Counted from the stretch's first letter, positions 10,318 through 19,805 are shown. The stretch: 64,000 nt of DNA from Halochromatium salexigens (GCF_016653295.1 NZ_NHSF01000063.1:1-64000); one strand, 5' to 3'. A program made the numbers and translations. The notes: generated by a model not told the origin, from the letters alone.

Positions 10318-12032
10318 CGCTGCATTCCCCCCTTGCCCCGAATCAGGGCCTCCGGATGTCGATCCAGGTAATCGGCGAAGGTGCGAATCGAGCGCGCCGC
10401 AGCGCCGAGGTCTCGCATTGTACGCAGGGTTTCGCCACTGAGAGGACCATCTGGGCCGATCAGGCCGTTGACGTTGGCCACCGTCTGGTCGGCTTGGCGC
10501 AGCAGCCGTGTCAGCTCGGGCGCCATGGTGGCGTCGAGCTGGCCGGCCACCGAGCGCAAGTCCGCGATCGTCTGCTCGAGGTCGGTGAGTGCCTGCTTGG
10601 TCTGCTCGGAGTCGACCAGGCCACGCGTACTGGCCAGAATGCCGGTCAGGTCATCGCCGATTTGGGCGAGCGGAAAGGCATCGACCTCGGCCAGGATGTT
10701 CTTGACCTTGGTCGTCACCGCCTCGATCGGCGCCGGTACCGTGGGCAGCACCGTATAGCCCCCCTGCTTGCCCAGGGTCGCGCTCGGCGCGTCGGGATGG
10801 AAGTCCAGATCCACATACAACTGCCCGGTGAGCAGATTGCCGGTCTGCAACTGCCCGCGCATGCCACTGGCGACGAGCTGCTTGAGGAGGTCGGAATTGT
10901 TGACCAGCGCGCGCTCGACGCCCTCGTCGACGGTGATACGCTCGGGCTCGATCTCGATCAGCACCGGGATCGAGAAGCCCAACCGATCGGGATCGAAGCG
11001 CAACTGGATATCGAGCACCTCGCCCACCTGGATGCCATGCAGCAACACCGGCGCGCCCACGCTGAGCCCGCGCACCGAGCCCGAGAACAGCATCAGATAG
11101 CGTTGCTTGTTGAGATAGATGCGCTCATGGGCCGCGCGCCGGTTCGGGTACAACGGGAAGAACTGCTCGGCGCTCGCCGGCGCGCCCTTGGTCTCGATCA
11201 TCCTCGGGGTATCGAAGGCGATTCCGCCGAGCACCAGCGACAGCAGGGATTCGGTATCGACAGTGACCCCATCGGCGGAGAGACTGACATCGATGCCACT
11301 GGCATTCCAGAAGCGGGTGTTGACGAAGACCAACCGATCATGCGGCTTGGTGACGAAGACATCGATGGTGACGGCGCCGCCATCGTTGTCGAGTTCGTAA
11401 TTCACCACCTGACCGACCTGGATGTGGCGGAAGTAGACCGGCGAGCCCAGGTTCAGCGAGCCGAGCGTCGGCGAGCGCAGCCGGAAACGCGTGCCGGGTT
11501 CATCGGTGGTGATCACCGGCGGATCGGCCAAGCCCTCGAAGTGGCGCGTCGACTGACCCTCGGTGACCGGATCGATAGCGATATAGGCCCCCGAGAGCAG
11601 CGTCTCCAAGCCCGAGACCTGACTTGCGGTCACGCGCGGGCGGGCCACCCAGAAGCGGGTCTTGTCGGTGAGATAGTGCTCCGAGCCGCTGGTCAGTTGC
11701 GCCTCGACCTCGACCCCATCCAAACCATCGGTGACGCGGATTGCGCTCACCTGACCGATCTCGACATCCTTGAACTTGACCTTGGTCTTGCCCGCCTGCA
11801 GCCCGGCGGCGCTCTTGAAGCTGATGGTGATGGTCGGTCCCTGCTCGGACCAAGTCTTGTACGCCAGCCAGCCGCCGACCGCCAGCGCCAGGATCGGCAG
11901 CAGCCAGACCAGCGAGATGCGATCGGCCTTGACCACCCTGGCCTCGGGTAACGGGGCGGCCGGCATCGGCACACCGGTTTCCGGCGGCTCGGGGGCCTTG
12001 CGCGCGTCGGCTCGGTTCTGCTCAGACGGCAT
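10314..12032 (-). CDS. pqiB: PqiB-like MCE-domain protein (intermembrane lipid transport)
   Basis: A 572-residue protein with one N-terminal transmembrane helix (ISLVWLLPILALAVGGWLAY) and three MCE domains. The domains open at GPTITISFKSAAGLQAGKT, at GTRFRLRSPTLGSLNLG and at LFSGSVRGLSVGAPVLLHG. A C-terminal helical region follows. PqiB hexamers form a periplasm-spanning tunnel for lipids. I take the start at 12032 because GGGAGGGCG lies just upstream and the N-terminus is then MPSEQNRAD. It overlaps the pqiA end by 11 bp. Confidence 0.92.
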   Translation of the reverse strand: MPSEQNRADARKAPEPPETGVPMPAAPLPEARVVKADRISLVWLLPILALAVGGWLAYKTWSEQGPTITISFKSAAGLQAGKTKVKFKDVEIGQVSAIRVTDGLDGVEVEAQLTSGSEHYLTDKTRFWVARPRVTASQVSGLETLLSGAYIAIDPVTEGQSTRHFEGLADPPVITTDEPGTRFRLRSPTLGSLNLGSPVYFRHIQVGQVVNYELDNDGGAVTIDVFVTKPHDRLVFVNTRFWNASGIDVSLSADGVTVDTESLLSLVLGGIAFDTPRMIETKGAPASAEQFFPLYPNRRAAHERIYLNKQRYLMLFSGSVRGLSVGAPVLLHGIQVGEVLDIQLRFDPDRLGFSIPVLIEIEPERITVDEGVERALVNNSDLLKQLVASGMRGQLQTGNLLTGQLYVDLDFHPDAPSATLGKQGGYTVLPTVPAPIEAVTTKVKNILAEVDAFPLAQIGDDLTGILASTRGLVDSEQTKQALTDLEQTIADLRSVAGQLDATMAPELTRLLRQADQTVANVNGLIGPDGPLSGETLRTMRDLGAAARSIRTFADYLDRHPEALIRGKGGMQR

Positions 12033-13455
12033 CGGTAACGCCCTCCCGGCGCGCGTGTGAGCCCTTGGACGGGACGGATCGATCCGGCGCCTGCCCGGCA
12101 TCGGCCGCGGCATCCCAGATCAGGCGTGGATCGAAGCTCATCGCCGCGAACATGGTCAGGATCACCACCGCGCAGAAGAACACCGCCCCCGCCTCGGCCT
12201 GGATGCTGGCGAGATTGCCCAGATGCACCAGCGCCACCAGGATGGTCACCACATAGACATCGACCATCGACCAGCGGCCAATCGCCTCGGTCAGGCGGTA
12301 GAGCCGCGTTCGGTCACGCGGACGCCACGCTGAGCGCAACTGCACCGAGAGCAGCAGCAGGATCAGGATCAGGAGTTTCAACAGCGGCACGAAGATACTG
12401 GCAATGAAGAGGATGGCGGCCAAGGGCAGCATGCCATGTTCCAAGAGGAAGACGACGCCACTGAAGATGGTATCCGATTGTGTCTGCCCGAGGCTGGTGA
12501 CGGTCATCACCGGATAGACATTCGCGGGTACATAGAACACCAGCGCGGCCAGCACCAGCGCCCAGGTGCGCTGCAGGCTCAGCGGCTTGCGCCGGTGCAG
12601 GATCGCCCTGCAGCGTGGGCAACGCAGGCGCACGCCGCTCAACGCCGTCGCCGGTGCCCCGCCGACGGCGGTTCCCAGGTGGGCCTCGAGCTGGGCCTCG
12701 AGCCGAGCGCCCGGCTCCAGCTCGCGCAGCGCCTCCTGCTCCGGCACCACCAGCTCGCAGACCGTGCAGCCGAGCACCGGCTCGCCGACACGCGGCCCGC
12801 GCCGGACGCGCTCTGGCAGCGGCACCCGCTCCCAGACGATATCCGGATCGAGTGCCGCCTGCGCCGCGGCGAGCACGAAGATCAGCAGCACGAACGCGAA
12901 CAGTGAGGTACCGGGAACGATGGTCGCCATGTCCGCGAGTTTGACCACCGAGACCAGGATGCCGATCAGGAAGACATCCATCATGCCCCAGGGCAGCATG
13001 GTCTTGAACCAGCGAAACAGGGTCGGATAAGCGGGCGGCAGCCGGCGGCCGAACTTCAACGGACCCAACACCATCAGCAGCAGCACCAACTGCAGCGCAG
13101 GCGCCAGGATCGCGGTGAAGAACACCACCGCCGCCACCTCACCCTTGCCCTGCTCGGTGAGGTCGGCGACACCGCTAAAGAGCGTCGTCTCGGTGCGCTG
13201 GCCCTGCATCTCGAACGAGAGGAACGGGAAGCTGTTGGCAACGACGAACAGGATCAGCCCGGTGAGCGCGAAGGCCAGGGTGCGATCCAAGCTCGCCGGC
13301 CGATGCCGATGCAGCCGATGACCACAGCGCACGCAACGCGAGGAACCACGGGGCGGCAACGGTGGACTGCGCTGTAGAAGATCGCACTCCTCGCACAGGC
13401 TGAGAGGGGTCTCGGGCCCAGGCGCCGAATCAGAACAGGGCCGGTCAGCCGGCAT
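12022..13455 (-). CDS. pqiA: PqiA-like integral membrane protein
   Basis: A 477-residue protein with the duplicated PqiA architecture. Each half has a small Cys4 zinc-ribbon-like module (CEECDLLQR...CVRCGHRLHR; CTVCELVVPE...CPRCRAILHR) followed by four membrane helices. The repeated FVVANSFPFLSFEMQG and FYVPANVYPVMTVTSLG motifs and LPWGMMDVFLIGILVS / IGRWSMVDVYVVTILV are hallmarks. It works with PqiB and PqiC in lipid transport or envelope stress protection. It overlaps cobS by 11 bp upstream and pqiB by 11 bp downstream. Confidence 0.93.
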   Translation of the reverse strand: MPADRPCSDSAPGPETPLSLCEECDLLQRSPPLPPRGSSRCVRCGHRLHRHRPASLDRTLAFALTGLILFVVANSFPFLSFEMQGQRTETTLFSGVADLTEQGKGEVAAVVFFTAILAPALQLVLLLMVLGPLKFGRRLPPAYPTLFRWFKTMLPWGMMDVFLIGILVSVVKLADMATIVPGTSLFAFVLLIFVLAAAQAALDPDIVWERVPLPERVRRGPRVGEPVLGCTVCELVVPEQEALRELEPGARLEAQLEAHLGTAVGGAPATALSGVRLRCPRCRAILHRRKPLSLQRTWALVLAALVFYVPANVYPVMTVTSLGQTQSDTIFSGVVFLLEHGMLPLAAILFIASIFVPLLKLLILILLLLSVQLRSAWRPRDRTRLYRLTEAIGRWSMVDVYVVTILVALVHLGNLASIQAEAGAVFFCAVVILTMFAAMSFDPRLIWDAAADAGQAPDRSVPSKGSHARREGVTDAV

Positions 13456-14248
13456 ACAGCACCGCGACCAGGAGCAGCGCCGCCTCGGTCAGTTCGACCA
13501 GGGCGCCTGCGGTATCGCCGGTAAAGCCGCCGAGACGCGCGCGCATGCTGCGCCGCCAGACGAACAGCAGCATGCCCGCGGTGGCGACCAGCGCGAGACC
13601 AAGCGCCCCACGGCCCGCGCTGGCAAATAACAGCAGCGCGAGCGCCCCGCTCATCGCCAGCACCAGGCCGGCGGCGCGACGCGGAAGGGTTGTGCTCAGC
13701 GCGGCACCCAGTCCATCGGGTCGCGCCGAGGCGGTGGTCAACGGCAACGCGAGCAGTTGCGCGCGCGCCAGCGCCGGCGTCAGCAACAAGATCAGCGCGC
13801 CCGCCGGCCCCGCCGGCAAGGACGCGAGCGCGGCGAATTTGACCAGCAGGATCAGCACCAGCGCCACCACGCCCATCGAGCCGGTCAGCGGGTCCTTGAG
13901 GATCCGTAGCGTCCGCTCGCGGCTGCCGAGCCCGCCAACCCAGGCATCGGCGCAGTCCCCGAGCCCATCCAAGTGCAGGCCGCCGGTGCTCCAGACCCAG
14001 GCCGCGAGCAACAGCGCGGCACTCGCCAGCGCCGGCGCCTCGCCGGGCAGACTCGCGAGCCCAAGCCAGAGCAGCGCCAGCACCATGCCAAGACAGAGCC
14101 CAACCAACGGATAGCAGAGTGCGGAGCGCCCCAGCACCACCGGACTCGCCTCGAGGGGGCTCGCCTCGGTGAACCCCGGCAGCGGCACTCGGGTCAGGAA
14201 GCGGAAGGCGACCAGGCAAGGCAGATGCCGATCCCGAAAACGCCTCAT
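13445..14248 (-). CDS. cobS: Adenosylcobinamide-GDP ribazoletransferase (cobalamin synthase)
   Basis: Joins alpha-ribazole to AdoCbi-GDP in the last steps of cobalamin assembly; a polytopic inner-membrane enzyme. The N-terminus HLPCLVAFRFLTRVPLPGF and the Asp-rich active motif GGLHLDGLGDCADAW are intact, followed by KDPLTGSMGV and GGFTGDTAGALVEL near the end. Length 267 residues. The ATG at 14248 (MRRFRDRH) fits the family; an upstream in-frame start would run into the preceding gene. Unusually, the last bases overlap pqiA, making cobS part of the DUF808-cobS-pqiABC run rather than of the btuB-cobU unit about 6 kb away. Confidence 0.94.
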   Translation of the reverse strand: MRRFRDRHLPCLVAFRFLTRVPLPGFTEASPLEASPVVLGRSALCYPLVGLCLGMVLALLWLGLASLPGEAPALASAALLLAAWVWSTGGLHLDGLGDCADAWVGGLGSRERTLRILKDPLTGSMGVVALVLILLVKFAALASLPAGPAGALILLLTPALARAQLLALPLTTASARPDGLGAALSTTLPRRAAGLVLAMSGALALLLFASAGRGALGLALVATAGMLLFVWRRSMRARLGGFTGDTAGALVELTEAALLLVAVLYAG

Positions 14249-14273
14249 GGGTCGAGTGTGTCCGACAATCGCG

Positions 14274-15200
14274 TCAGGCCCGGTTCGAGCGCCAACGCTG
14301 GATGCGGGCCACCCCGGTAACGCTCGCCGCGCCCGCCAGGATTCCCACCAGGCCATTGACGAGCATTGGCGTCAGCGCCCCGAGCATGCCGCCGAGCCCG
14401 TGCACAAGATGCTCGAGCCCGTGATGCAGCGCTGGGATGCCGTGCACCAGGATGCCACCGCCGACCAAGAACATCGCGATCATCCCGACCACCGACAGCG
14501 TCTTCATCAGATAGGGCGCGGCAACGAGGATCGCGCGGCCCAGCGCGCGCTTGGCGCGATCTGCCGCAGTCTCGCCCTCGCCCTCGGTCAGCGCCAGACC
14601 GGCGTCGTCGAGCCTGACGATGCCGGCGACGAGCCCATAGACGCCGACCGTCACCGCCAGCGCGATGCCCGAGAGCACCAGCACGCGGGTCAGCAAGGGC
14701 GCGCCGGCGACGGTGCCGAGCGTGATCGCGACGATCTCGGCCGAGAGGATCAAATCGGTGCGGATCGCGCCCTTGACCTTGGCTTTTTCCAGCGCCTTGA
14801 GATCGGTGTCGGGATCATCCAGGGCCTGCTTGATCTCCTCGCGGTGCGTCTGCTCCGCCTCGGCATCCTGCAGGTACTTGTGCGCGAGCTTCTCGAAGCC
14901 CTCGTAACAGAGGTAGAGCCCGCCGACCATCAGCAGCGGCGTGATCAACCAGGGCGCGATGGCGCTGATCACCAGTGCCGCCGGCACCAGGATCAGCTTG
15001 TTGAGCAGCGAGCCCTTGAACACCGCCCAGACCACCGGCAGCTCGCGCTGGGCGCGCACGCCGGTCACCTGCTGTGCGTTCAGCGCCAGATCATCGCCGA
15101 GCACGGCGCCGGTCTTGCGCGCGGCAACCTTCGCAAGCACCGAGACATCGTCGAGGACGGTGGCAATGTCATCGATCAGGGCAAGTAGGCTGGTAGCGAT
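14274..15200 (-). CDS. DUF808 (YedI) family membrane protein, probable AUC start
   Basis: Family members normally begin near (M)[18 protein letters not shown]. Here that segment is present as [17 protein letters not shown], but the codon at the start position is ATC (15198-15200), set seven bases after a perfect AAGGAG. An in-frame stop lies 12 bases before this ATC and no ATG, GTG or TTG lies between them. The next usual codon is a GTG at 15140, which would remove 20 conserved residues. I therefore place the start at the ATC, giving 308 residues. Further features are [20 protein letters not shown], five or more membrane helices and [20 protein letters not shown]. The function of DUF808 is unknown. 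Confidence 0.85.
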   Translation of the reverse strand: MATSLLALIDDIATVLDDVSVLAKVAARKTGAVLGDDLALNAQQVTGVRAQRELPVVWAVFKGSLLNKLILVPAALVISAIAPWLITPLLMVGGLYLCYEGFEKLAHKYLQDAEAEQTHREEIKQALDDPDTDLKALEKAKVKGAIRTDLILSAEIVAITLGTVAGAPLLTRVLVLSGIALAVTVGVYGLVAGIVRLDDAGLALTEGEGETAADRAKRALGRAILVAAPYLMKTLSVVGMIAMFLVGGGILVHGIPALHHGLEHLVHGLGGMLGALTPMLVNGLVGILAGAASVTGVARIQRWRSNRA

Positions 15201-15308
15201 CTCGGGACTCCTTCAGGCCGGAGAGGGCGGGGATCAATGAGCGTCGATTCGGCTGTGGACGTTACCAGCACCATCCCGAGCGAACAAGTACCGCATGCAG
15301 CTCTCCGA

Positions 15309-17465
15309 TCACTGCATGCCGAGGTCCACGGCCTCCGCAAACTGCTCGAAGCGCTCGATCGGCGCCTGGCACTGGGTGCCGCGACAACGATAGGCGCGCA
15401 CCCGCTCGCCCGGTCGCATCGCCGCCAAGGCCGGCGGCAGCTCGGTGACCTCGGCCGGGATCGCGAGCGTCAGCCGGCGCGGTGCATAGTCGTGGTGCGC
15501 GATGGTCTGCCACTGACTGAGTGCATCGCCCTGGTATGAGGCATCGCCGGGCGCAGCCGTGGCCGCATCGGTTTTCATCGCCCCCCGGATCACGATCATC
15601 TCCGGCGGACTCAGTTGCTCATCGAGCGCCATCAGCAAGGTTCCATGCGCATAGGGCAGACGCCGGATGGGCTCGGCCGCCGCACCCAGCGTGCGCGCCG
15701 CCGCATCCAGATACCTGGGCTCGCCGAGCAGATGCCCGAGCCGCTGCAGCGCGAGCGCAGCAATCCCATTGCCCGAGGGCGTCGATTCATCGGCCATCGG
15801 CTTCGGGCGCTGCAGCAGCGCCTCATGATCAGCGCTGGTGAAATAGAACCCGCCGTTGGCGTCATCCTGGAATTGGGCCAACAGCACCTCGGCGATGGCC
15901 CGCGCCCAGTCCAGATCAGCGGGCTGGAAGCGCGTCTGCAGGCGCTCGAGCAACGCATCGAGCAGAAAGGCGTGATCGTCCAGATAGGCGTTCAGATGCG
16001 CCTTGCCGTCCTTGTAGGTCGCGAGCAGGCGCCCATCGCGCCAGAGCCGAGCGCGCATGAACCCGAGCGCCCGATCGGCCGAGTCCAGATAGCCCTCCCG
16101 GCCCAAGAGCCGGCCCGCGCGCAGCATGCCCTTGATCATCAGCGCGTTCCACGAGGTCAATACCTTCTCGTCACGCCCCGGGCGCACGCGCTCGGCGCGC
16201 GCCGCGAGCAGCTTGGCCTTGGCGCTGGCCAGCAACGCAGCGGCGGCGTCGGGATCGAGCCCCTGCTCGGTGGCGACCTCGGCCAAGGTGCGATCGCTGC
16301 GCAGATGCCAACGACCTTCGAAGTTCGGCGCCTGATCCAGCCCGAACAGCGGGGTGATCAAGGCCAGCTCCTCGGCGCTCAGCAGCGCGGCGATCTGGTC
16401 GCGATCCCAGACGTAGAAGCGGCCCTCCTCGCCCTCGCTGTCGGCATCCAGCGCCGAGAAGTAGCCACCCTCCTCCGACTGCATCTCGGCGATGACCCAA
16501 TCGGCGGTGCCGATGGCCGCATCGCGAAAGAGCGCCTCACCGCTGAGCTGCCAGGCATCGCAGCAGAGCGTGAGCAGCGGCCCGTTGTCGTAGAGCATCT
16601 TCTCGAAGTGCGGGATCATCCACTGATCATCGACCGAGTAGCGACAGAAGCCACCGCCGAGCTGATCGTTGAGGCCACCGCGCACCATGCGCTCCAGCGT
16701 GAACAGGGCCATCTCGCGGGCCTGCTGGTCGGGGCTGCCGGCCGCTGCGGTCGCCGCATAATGGCGCAGCAACAGCTCCAGATTGGTCGGATGCGGGAAC
16801 TTGGGCGCGCGCCCGAAGCCGCCGTTGACCGTGTCGAAGCTGCCGGCCAGTTGCCGGCGCGCCTGATCGAGCGGCGCCAGGTCCGACAGCGGCTCGCCGA
16901 CCGACTCATTCGGTCCATCGAGCTGCGACAGTGCCTTGCGCAGCGACGCATTCTGCTCGCGAATCGCGTCCTGCTGCTCGCGATAGGCGCGCTCGACACC
17001 GATCAGCAGCTCCTGGAACGACGGCAGACCATGGCGCTGGGTGTTCGGGAAATAGGTGCCGGCGAAGAACGGCGCCAGGTCATCCGGGGTCAGGAACACC
17101 GTCAGCGGCCAGCCGCCGGTGCGCTGGGCCAGGAGCTGGTGCGCGGTCTGATAGATCTTGTCCAGATCCGGGCGCTCCTCGCGATCGACCTTGATGTTGA
17201 CGAAGAGCCGGTTCATCAGCTTCGCCGTGGTCTCGTCCTCGAACGACTCGTGCGCCATCACATGGCACCAATGGCAGGCCGAGTAGCCGATCGAGAGCAG
17301 GATCGGCCTGTCCTCGGCGCGTGCCAGCGCCAGCGCCTCCTCGCACCAGGGCCACCAGTGCACCGGGTTCTCGGCATGCTGTTGCAGATAGGGGCTGGTG
17401 GTCTCGGCGAGTCGATTGCGCTCGCCGCTGCTTGGTGGAGCGGTGCTCGGGTCGATCTCGGGCAT
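15309..17465 (-). CDS. Thioredoxin-domain protein of the YyaL/SSP411 family (DUF255)
   Basis: A 718-residue cytosolic protein. The N-terminal thioredoxin-like domain has SPYLQQHAENPVHWWPW and the family CxxC site in SIGYSACHWCHVMAHESF, then VNIKVDREERPDLDKIY and GGWPLTVFLTPD. The rest is an (alpha/alpha)6-barrel like that of N-acylglucosamine epimerases, with GGFGRAPKFPHP, GGFCRYSVDDQWMIPHFEKM and SLDADSEGEEGRFYVW. The conserved DESTPSGNGIAA motif is near the C-terminus. The biochemical role is not established. The gene ends 108 bp before the DUF808 gene on the same strand. Confidence 0.9.
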   Translation of the reverse strand: MPEIDPSTAPPSSGERNRLAETTSPYLQQHAENPVHWWPWCEEALALARAEDRPILLSIGYSACHWCHVMAHESFEDETTAKLMNRLFVNIKVDREERPDLDKIYQTAHQLLAQRTGGWPLTVFLTPDDLAPFFAGTYFPNTQRHGLPSFQELLIGVERAYREQQDAIREQNASLRKALSQLDGPNESVGEPLSDLAPLDQARRQLAGSFDTVNGGFGRAPKFPHPTNLELLLRHYAATAAAGSPDQQAREMALFTLERMVRGGLNDQLGGGFCRYSVDDQWMIPHFEKMLYDNGPLLTLCCDAWQLSGEALFRDAAIGTADWVIAEMQSEEGGYFSALDADSEGEEGRFYVWDRDQIAALLSAEELALITPLFGLDQAPNFEGRWHLRSDRTLAEVATEQGLDPDAAAALLASAKAKLLAARAERVRPGRDEKVLTSWNALMIKGMLRAGRLLGREGYLDSADRALGFMRARLWRDGRLLATYKDGKAHLNAYLDDHAFLLDALLERLQTRFQPADLDWARAIAEVLLAQFQDDANGGFYFTSADHEALLQRPKPMADESTPSGNGIAALALQRLGHLLGEPRYLDAAARTLGAAAEPIRRLPYAHGTLLMALDEQLSPPEMIVIRGAMKTDAATAAPGDASYQGDALSQWQTIAHHDYAPRRLTLAIPAEVTELPPALAAMRPGERVRAYRCRGTQCQAPIERFEQFAEAVDLGMQ

Positions 17466-17768
17466 GGGATGGCCTCACGCGGTCAGCAGTTCTAATGACC
17501 CACTGACAGTGGCCCCGCGAACGGCGATATCCAGCCGTCATGTCGTTGATCACGCTGGGAGCCGGTGTTGCTGAGTCGGCGCTTAGCACACTCTGTGGGC
17601 GTCTGCGTCGGCGGCCATCGACGCACTTCAAAAGTCCTCGCGATTACAAGCCATTTATTGCACACTATCCGCAAATTTTGCCATTAGATGAGGCCCGCTG
17701 GGCGATTGCCCGTCTCCCTGTGGGCTTGCACAGTGGCCATCCACCGCAGCGATCGGACGAGGATAAGC
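17466..17768. other. Intergenic region between the YyaL-like gene and the RloAB module
   Basis: About 300 bp between two divergent genes, so promoters for both should lie here. The part around 17630-17695 is clearly more A+T-rich than its surroundings, with runs such as CCATTTATTGCACACTATCC and CAAATTTTGCC. This suggests a promoter for the defence module. I see no convincing gene, repeat or operator, and cannot place -35/-10 boxes with confidence. Confidence 0.4.
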
Positions 17769-19109
17769 ATGCTCATCGAATTCAGTGTCACCAACTTTCG
17801 CTCCATCAAAGACACGCAGGTGATGTCGATGGTGGCCTCCAGTGGCAAGGAGCGATGGGCGACAAACACCTTTGCTCCCAACTCCGCGAGTAGCCCCCGG
17901 CTCCTGCACACCGCCATGGTTCTGGGCCCCAACGCCTCGGGCAAGAGCAATCTCGTCAAGGCCCTATACTTTGCCAGTGATCTGGTAGAGAACTCTGCGA
18001 GCGGCAAGCAGCGCGGCGATCGCCTCGATCTTCAGCCCTTCCAGCTCACGGCCGAGACAACGCAGGCGCCAAGCGAGTTCGAGATAGTCTTTGAGCAATC
18101 CTCGGTGCGTTACCAGTACGGGTTCGCGGCGACCCCGAACGGCATCCGGGAAGAATGGCTCATCGCCTTTCCCGAGGGGCGTCCCCAACGGTGGTTTGCG
18201 CGCACCCTGGACGCGACCGGCGAGAAGAGCGACTGGTACTTCGGACCAGCGTTCAAGGGGCCGAAGAAGACTTTGAGCGAAGCGACCCGTCCGAACGCGC
18301 TGTTTCTGTCCACGGCCGTACAGCTGAACAACCAACAGCTTCAGCCGGTGTTCGACTGGTTCGTGGATCGACTGCGCGTCGTGCCCGCCGGCAGAGATTT
18401 CCCAGCTCAGTTCGATTCCTACACCGCGATGCGTTGCCGCAAGGACGCCGATCAAACACGGGTGCTGGACTTCTTGCAGGCCGCAGATTTGGGTATTGAG
18501 GGTCTTTCGGTCGAAATCGCCGAGTGGTCCGCAGACGATCTCCCCAAGGAGCTTCCCGATGACATTCTCAAGACGCTCGTGGGCAAGAAGCGTCTTGAGG
18601 TCTATTCGCAGCATCGCGACCTTGAGACGGGAGAAGCGGTCGTTTTCGATTTCAACGACGAATCGGACGGCACCCGCAATCTCTTCAGTTGGGCTGGCCC
18701 TTTGTTGGATGTGCTCGACCACGGGCTAGTTCTGGTCATCGACGAGCTTGATACCAGCCTGCATCCGGCCCTCGTCCGCTTCCTGGTCAATCTCTTCCAC
18801 AATGGCGAAACCAATCCTTATGGGGCACAGTTGATCTGTACGACACACGACGTGACGCAGTTGGAAGCTGAGCTTCGTCGCGATCAGGTCTGGTTCGTCG
18901 AGAAGCAGCAGCAACAGACGCATCTGTACCCGCTGTCCGACTTTCATCCGCGCAAGCAGGAGGCGATCGGGCGAGGTTACCTTCACGGGCGCTATGGCGC
19001 CCTGCCCAATCCCCAGCCGCGACGGATTCGGATCGCGCGCCAAGCACCAGGGCATTGTATCCCCAGCATCAATAGGGACAGCCCCGAAGTCAGCGATGCG
19101 GAGTTCTAA
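17769..19109 (+). CDS. RloA-type AAA15 family ATPase (AbiLi-like), defence module
   Basis: A 446-residue SMC/OLD-like ATPase. It starts MLIEFSVTNFRSIKD, the usual opening of AAA15-family ATPases. The Walker A is VLGPNASGKSNLVKAL (near residue 57). The signature region lies around FDFNDESDGTRNLF, the Walker B is LVLVIDELDTSLHPALV and the switch His is in LICTTHDVTQL. After GRYGALP the last 35 residues look unrelated to the family. RloA/AbiLi partners with the RloB/AbiLii protein encoded 3 bp downstream. Such pairs act in phage abortive infection (AbiL) and are often found in restriction loci. The ATG at 17769 matches the family start; upstream in-frame extension looks non-coding. Confidence 0.85.
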   Translation: MLIEFSVTNFRSIKDTQVMSMVASSGKERWATNTFAPNSASSPRLLHTAMVLGPNASGKSNLVKALYFASDLVENSASGKQRGDRLDLQPFQLTAETTQAPSEFEIVFEQSSVRYQYGFAATPNGIREEWLIAFPEGRPQRWFARTLDATGEKSDWYFGPAFKGPKKTLSEATRPNALFLSTAVQLNNQQLQPVFDWFVDRLRVVPAGRDFPAQFDSYTAMRCRKDADQTRVLDFLQAADLGIEGLSVEIAEWSADDLPKELPDDILKTLVGKKRLEVYSQHRDLETGEAVVFDFNDESDGTRNLFSWAGPLLDVLDHGLVLVIDELDTSLHPALVRFLVNLFHNGETNPYGAQLICTTHDVTQLEAELRRDQVWFVEKQQQQTHLYPLSDFHPRKQEAIGRGYLHGRYGALPNPQPRRIRIARQAPGHCIPSINRDSPEVSDAEF

Positions 19110-19112
19110 CGC

Positions 19113-19805
19113 GTGGGCTCGGACGATCTATTCCGCAAACGCAAGGAGCGCACCAAGGCGGCGCTGCGGCGCAAGAAAGCCCGCCGGGATCCCTTGGCGG
19201 TCGTACTGATCGTCTGCGAGGATGAGAAAGCCGCGCCGACCTACTTCGCGGACCTCCGGGATAAACTGGGTCTCAATGCCCACAACGTGGTCATTACCGG
19301 AGAGTGCGGGTCCAGCCCCGACTCTGTCGCCCGAGAAGCGATTCGCCGGGTCGAGCAGGAGCCCGATTTCGATCGCGTCTATTGCGTCATCGACCGCGAT
19401 CAGCATAACGACTATGACAAAGCGCTGAACCGTATCGGCTCGAAAAGACTCCGCACTCGCAGTGGCGAGCCGGTGCTGTTCAAGGCCGTCACCTCGGTCC
19501 CCTGTTTCGAATACTGGCTGTTGCTGCACGCCCGGTATCACACCGCACCGTTTCACCCGACACCGTCGCGCTCACCCTGCGCGGCGGTTATCGCTGAGTT
19601 GAAGAAGGGACCGATACCGGAATACGAGAAAGGACTGCAGGGCGTCTATGACCGTACCAAATCCCGCCTGCAGCAGGCGATCCAGAACGCCAAGCGAGCA
19701 CTCAAAGCGGCCGAGGCCGCTGGTACCAACAACCCGACGACCCGTGTTCACGAGCTAGTCGCAGCCTTGTTCGAGCTCGCGGAGAAGAAGAACAAAACCG
19801 GCTGA
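19113..19805 (+). CDS. RloB-family protein (AbiLii-like), putative Toprim-fold effector
   Basis: A 230-residue RloB-domain protein. It has a basic N-terminus (LFRKRKERTKAALRRKKARR), then VVLIVCEDEKAAPTYFADL, the conserved acidic first strand of the fold. VYCVIDRDQHNDYDKAL supplies the second acidic cluster, and AVTSVPCFEYWLLLHARYH is the family hallmark. The layout resembles a Toprim-like metal site, so a nuclease role is plausible but inferred. Translation starts at GTG, 3 bp after the ATPase gene, which indicates tight co-expression. The last third is helical and Lys/Ala-rich. The pair is convergent with cobU. Confidence 0.85.
   Translation: MGSDDLFRKRKERTKAALRRKKARRDPLAVVLIVCEDEKAAPTYFADLRDKLGLNAHNVVITGECGSSPDSVAREAIRRVEQEPDFDRVYCVIDRDQHNDYDKALNRIGSKRLRTRSGEPVLFKAVTSVPCFEYWLLLHARYHTAPFHPTPSRSPCAAVIAELKKGPIPEYEKGLQGVYDRTKSRLQQAIQNAKRALKAAEAAGTNNPTTRVHELVAALFELAEKKNKTG

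Noticed and set aside
10203-11951. Long plus-strand open frame opposite pqiB
   Set aside because: Antisense artefact of codon bias; pqiB has three MCE domains in the other strand.
15615-17495. Long plus-strand open frame opposite the YyaL-like gene
   Set aside because: Biased antisense composition and no recognisable motif; the minus-strand gene has clear catalytic motifs.
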